From positions 1 through 8,822 of the forward strand of contig JAUWRE010000031.1 in the NCBI GenBank assembly GCA_030610725.1: 8,822 nt of DNA, written 5' to 3'. Below the pieces are notes generated by a model. That model did not search any database. It worked only from the letters and a program-made list of their open reading frames with translations, and had not been told where the DNA came from. The translations under genes and the position numbers were made by a program. Positions 6,953 through 8,822 of this stretch are shown piece after piece (the first letter of the stretch is position 1; every line of letters starts with the position of its first letter). Source of the stretch: Candidatus Aerophobota bacterium. GTDB taxonomy: Bacteria > Aerophobota > Aerophobia > Aerophobales > AE-B3A.

Positions 6953-7311
6953 GCCGGTCGGTGAAGAAAGTGCTTCTCTGAACCCTTGAAAAAGTGATGC
7001 AGGCGAATAAGTTCTCTTTGTTCTCCCTTTTATGAAACCTCTTTGCCAGGCGGATGGCGACAATGCTTTATTCCGATAGCGGAAAAGAAGAGAGCAAGCT
7101 CTACACTTAAGCTGTGAGTGTTTTTTGTCATTGGTGTAGTACATATCTAGCACGACAACCAGAAACAGCGACTATTTTTGTCATACTACATTCAGGCTTC
7201 TGATATGCCAGAAAAACCATGACCTGATTCCAGGCACGACATTTCCAGGTCAAAATTTTATCAATGGTGGTTTCTCGCACAAAAGAAGAAAGACGAGTTC
7301 AGGAGGAAACG
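6953..7311. other. Intergenic region after the sugar operon
   Basis: Apart from the possible transposase remnant, this stretch contains small inverted repeats: TTCCG-ATAG-CGGAA (7071-7084), AGAGC-AA-GCTCT (7091-7102) and GACCTG with CAGGTC about 19 bases apart (near 7219-7249). None is followed by a T-run, so none makes a good intrinsic terminator. TTGTCA at 7178-7183, followed 17 bases later by TGATAT (7201-7206), is a poor promoter candidate for the broken gene at 7312. Confidence 0.35.
7082..7160 (-). pseudogene. Possible zinc-ribbon transposase remnant
   Basis: Reading the minus strand from 7153, the frame gives YYTNDKKHSQLKCRACSLLF, in which Cys-x-x-Cys (codons at 7105-7103 and 7096-7094) resembles the second knuckle of a transposase zinc ribbon. 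One frame over, just upstream (7160-7140), lie the codons for GCRARYVL, which could be the end of the first knuckle. Joined by a frameshift, the two pieces resemble the zinc ribbon that I recall following the KPKDDFKEKHP block of the family seen at 4794-4970. The frame stays open to 6917 but loses family character after SLLF. No start site is apparent. This is a weak, memory-based assignment of a short decayed fragment. Confidence 0.28.
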
Positions 7312-7664
7312 ATGAGAAATTCCAAAGTCATTATTGTTTTGTTTCTGTAGGTCAAACACTAAATCTGACATTTACCCTGCGGGAGCATGAGGGAGTGGGA
7401 GTTACCCTGAATTTTTTGAGGGAAGAAGGCTATGACCAAGTGAACAATCTACTTTGGGACATTGAATTCACCGACCAGCAAGCACAGGGAATATTCCAGA
7501 ATATATTTGGGACTCATTACGTAACCGGTCATGGAATTCTTAGTGGGATGACACCCTCACTCCTTACCAGCGCTTTCCCAGGGCGTGGGGTGTGCATTTT
7601 CGGAGGCATAGATGATAATGGCCACAGCGTAGAAGCCTCAGCGGAAGTTACGATACAACCATAA
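7312..7664 (+). pseudogene. Broken secreted-protein gene: start of a signal peptide plus a C-terminal Ig-like domain
   Basis: AGGAGG (7301-7306) lies 5 bases before an ATG at 7312, an excellent start. The frame reads MRNSKVIIVLFL, the beginning of a Sec signal peptide, and then stops at TAG 7348-7350. Immediately downstream, another frame (from about 7344, through a GTG at 7395, to TAA 7662-7664) encodes roughly 100 residues beginning VGQTLNLTFTLREHEGVGVT and ending VEASAEVTIQP. Alternating hydrophobic strands and a Gly-Gly-Ile-Asp-Asp-Asn-Gly turn suggest a bacterial Ig-like beta-sandwich domain of an exported protein. Because the signal peptide lacks most of its hydrophobic core and its cleavage site, an internal deletion that changed frame is likelier than a one-base shift. 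The GTG at 7395 has no proper ribosome binding site, so a working 89-residue protein is doubtful. Function unknown. Confidence 0.55.
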
Positions 7665-8053
7665 TAGGGGAAGGGAAATACCGAAAAAGCCGTACACAGA
7701 GCCCTATGTAGGCACTCCTTCAAGGCAAGATAACCCTCCTGGCCTAGGCAAATTCAAGACTCCCCTATGAAGAGACTTTTTACAAGCCAGTTACGGGATA
7801 ATGCTGGAGCAAGCTCTTTTTAAAACAGCTTGAGAGACAATCGGCAATATCCTCGGCCATTTATTACATCTCCTTATCTTGTATTGGTATTACTGTTGAG
7901 GTCAGATTAGGCCAAATCTCAGTACTTGTCAATCTGGGTTTTGGAGAGGTTGGCGTGGTAAAGATTCTGATTTCGGCACGTATATGTACCGAAAGCCAAA
8001 AAACCGAAGAGAACGCTGCTTAGATGTCTATTTAGTCGAAGTCATACCGATAT
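7665..8053. other. Intergenic region without a recognisable gene
   Basis: A second stop (TAG 7665-7667) directly follows the broken gene's TAA. On the plus strand one frame is open from 7802 to a TAG at 8021-8023 (74 codons), but it has no ATG start and no ribosome binding site, and I recognise no family, so I do not call it a gene. The broken gene (plus strand) and the methyltransferase (minus strand) converge on this interval, yet no hairpin followed by a T-run is seen for either. The palindrome at 7971-7994 is listed separately. Confidence 0.45.
7971..7994. repeat. 24-base imperfect palindrome
   Basis: The sequence begins TTTCGGCAC and ends GTACCGAAA. Ten of its twelve symmetric base pairs match, and one of the two mismatches would be a G-U pair in RNA. 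The six outer bases on each side (TTTCGG/CCGAAA) are perfect. No run of T follows on either strand, which argues against a standard intrinsic terminator. It could be a protein-binding site, a decayed mobile-element end or chance. It lies between convergent genes, not upstream of any visible start. Confidence 0.5.
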
Positions 8054-8822
8054 TCACTTGTTGAGATGAACCTTCTCTGCTTTGGTCGCCATGAATGTGT
8101 TTATATACCGGTCAAGGAGTTCTTTGGCCCCACTATTGTCTTCATAGAATCCGGTTATGATAAATCCCGCATCAATTTGTCCTTTGATTTGGTCTTCAAG
8201 GGTGTGGCCAAATTCCAGCGGTTCTTTGGCTTCAAGTTGTCTCTTTAACTGGTCTTTTGGCAAGCTCTTAATGTCCGAGTAAGGAATTGAATACGACACT
8301 TTGAGGATTCCTTTTTCGTACTCCTCATAATCAAAGATATGGACCAGCGGGTTATCAAAGCCGGATATGAGGGTGCCCTTAGGACTGAGAACCCGGTAAG
8401 CCTCTTTCCAAACTAGCAAGATGTCTGCAACGAACGTATTTGATACAGGATGCACAATCAAATCGAAACTACTATCTGAAAAAACGGCTAGATTAGTCAT
8501 TTCGCCTCTTACTGTTTGAATATCGAGCTGCTCACGCTCTGCCACGTATACATATCCTGTTCCAACTGCTTTCTTGAATTGTCAAAGACCGTTACCCTGG
8601 CGCCCGCAGCAGCAAGAATAGGACCCTGTTGTCCACCCCCAGAAGCAAGACACAACACCCGAAGTCCTTCTAATTTAGGGCACCAATCATCTGGTACCGG
8701 TTTCACCGAAGTAAGAAAGATTTCCCATTGCCCAGCTCTTGCTTTCCGAATCAGCTCAGGCGATACCGGTTTTGTCCAGACATTTCCTGATTCTACTTCC
8801 CGGTCCCATGCCTCACTATTGT
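8054..8822 (-). pseudogene. Class I SAM-dependent methyltransferase, frameshifted and cut by the right edge
   Basis: Read from the right edge leftwards, one frame (8820 to about 8548, 91 codons) begins [20 protein letters not shown] and contains the SAM-binding motif [13 protein letters not shown], at visible residues 55-66, followed by VTVFDNS at the end of the second strand. The match to the family then jumps to another frame (8545-8054, about 163 residues) beginning [16 protein letters not shown], with FDLIVHPVSNTF and AYRVLSPKGTLISGF, and ending in TGA 8056-8054. The switch lies within 8546-8550: either two extra bases or one missing base. Together the parts give about 254 residues, close to the recalled family length, so only a few N-terminal residues are missing beyond the edge. 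It is a Rossmann-fold methyltransferase that would act in the cytoplasm on an unknown small molecule. A sequencing error could mimic the frameshift; otherwise the gene is dead, because the first frame ends soon after the break. Confidence 0.85.

Noticed and set aside
6917..7153. 78-codon minus-strand open frame taken as a complete gene
   Set aside because: It overlaps the end of the isomerase gene, lacks a ribosome binding site and shows protein-family character only in its first part; I treat it as a decayed fragment.
7122..7184. Direct repeat TTTTTGTCAT (7122-7131 and 7175-7184) spaced 53 bases, considered as paired operators
   Set aside because: The repeats are short and AT-rich, and the first copy lies within the possible transposase remnant, so chance or coding ancestry explains it equally well.
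7802..8023. 74-codon plus-strand open frame ending ESQKTEENAA
   Set aside because: It has no ATG, no ribosome binding site and no recognisable family, and its length is compatible with chance.

Overview
The window comes from a bacterial chromosome of moderate GC content. It looks like an uncultured or non-model lineage rather than a well-known species, because no gene is close enough to a model-organism protein to name a genus. Strong Shine-Dalgarno sites, tightly spaced operons and GTG starts are all bacterial. Several genes are broken and degraded insertion-sequence debris fills the gaps, so this is a decaying, rearranged stretch rather than a compact operon array.

Layout from left to right. 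(1) Positions 1-60 hold the last 19 codons of a gene whose tail resembles an oligopeptide/dipeptide ABC importer ATPase (DppD/OppD type). (2) After a 186-base gap with a palindrome inside a possible promoter, two coupled genes (247-2004 and 2008-4161) encode the halves of a heterodimeric ABC exporter of the BmrC/BmrD (YheI/YheH), TM287/TM288 type. The motifs split as expected for that class: the first subunit has Asp and Gln in place of the catalytic Glu and H-loop His, and the second has an FSQGQ signature, so one ATP site is degenerate and one is canonical. The second subunit carries a large insertion between its first two membrane helices. (3) Positions 4162-5125 carry no intact gene. They hold two hairpins resembling IS200/REP-type element ends and, on the minus strand, a 58-codon gene fragment with its own ribosome binding site that looks like the N-terminus of a transposase. 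(4) A two-gene operon (5126-6133 and 6173-6952) encodes a Gfo/Idh/MocA-family NAD(P)-dependent oxidoreductase and a hydroxypyruvate-isomerase-like TIM-barrel protein, probably successive steps in catabolism of a sugar, polyol or sugar acid. Its arginine codons are mainly CGN, whereas the exporter genes use mainly AGA/AGG. (5) Positions 6953-7311 hold a possible zinc-ribbon transposase remnant on the minus strand. (6) A broken secreted-protein gene (7312-7664) retains a start, the beginning of a signal peptide and one Ig-like domain in another frame. (7) Positions 7665-8053 have no recognisable gene but contain a 24-base imperfect palindrome. (8) On the minus strand, 8054 to the right edge is a class I SAM-dependent methyltransferase gene split by a frameshift.

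The most useful observations are the probable transposase debris on both sides of the codon-distinct sugar operon, the clear degenerate/canonical division of the ABC exporter, and two broken genes at the right end. I found no convincing sign of a wholly new system. The least explained elements are the hairpin pair in the 4.4-4.6 kb gap and the palindrome at 7971-7994.
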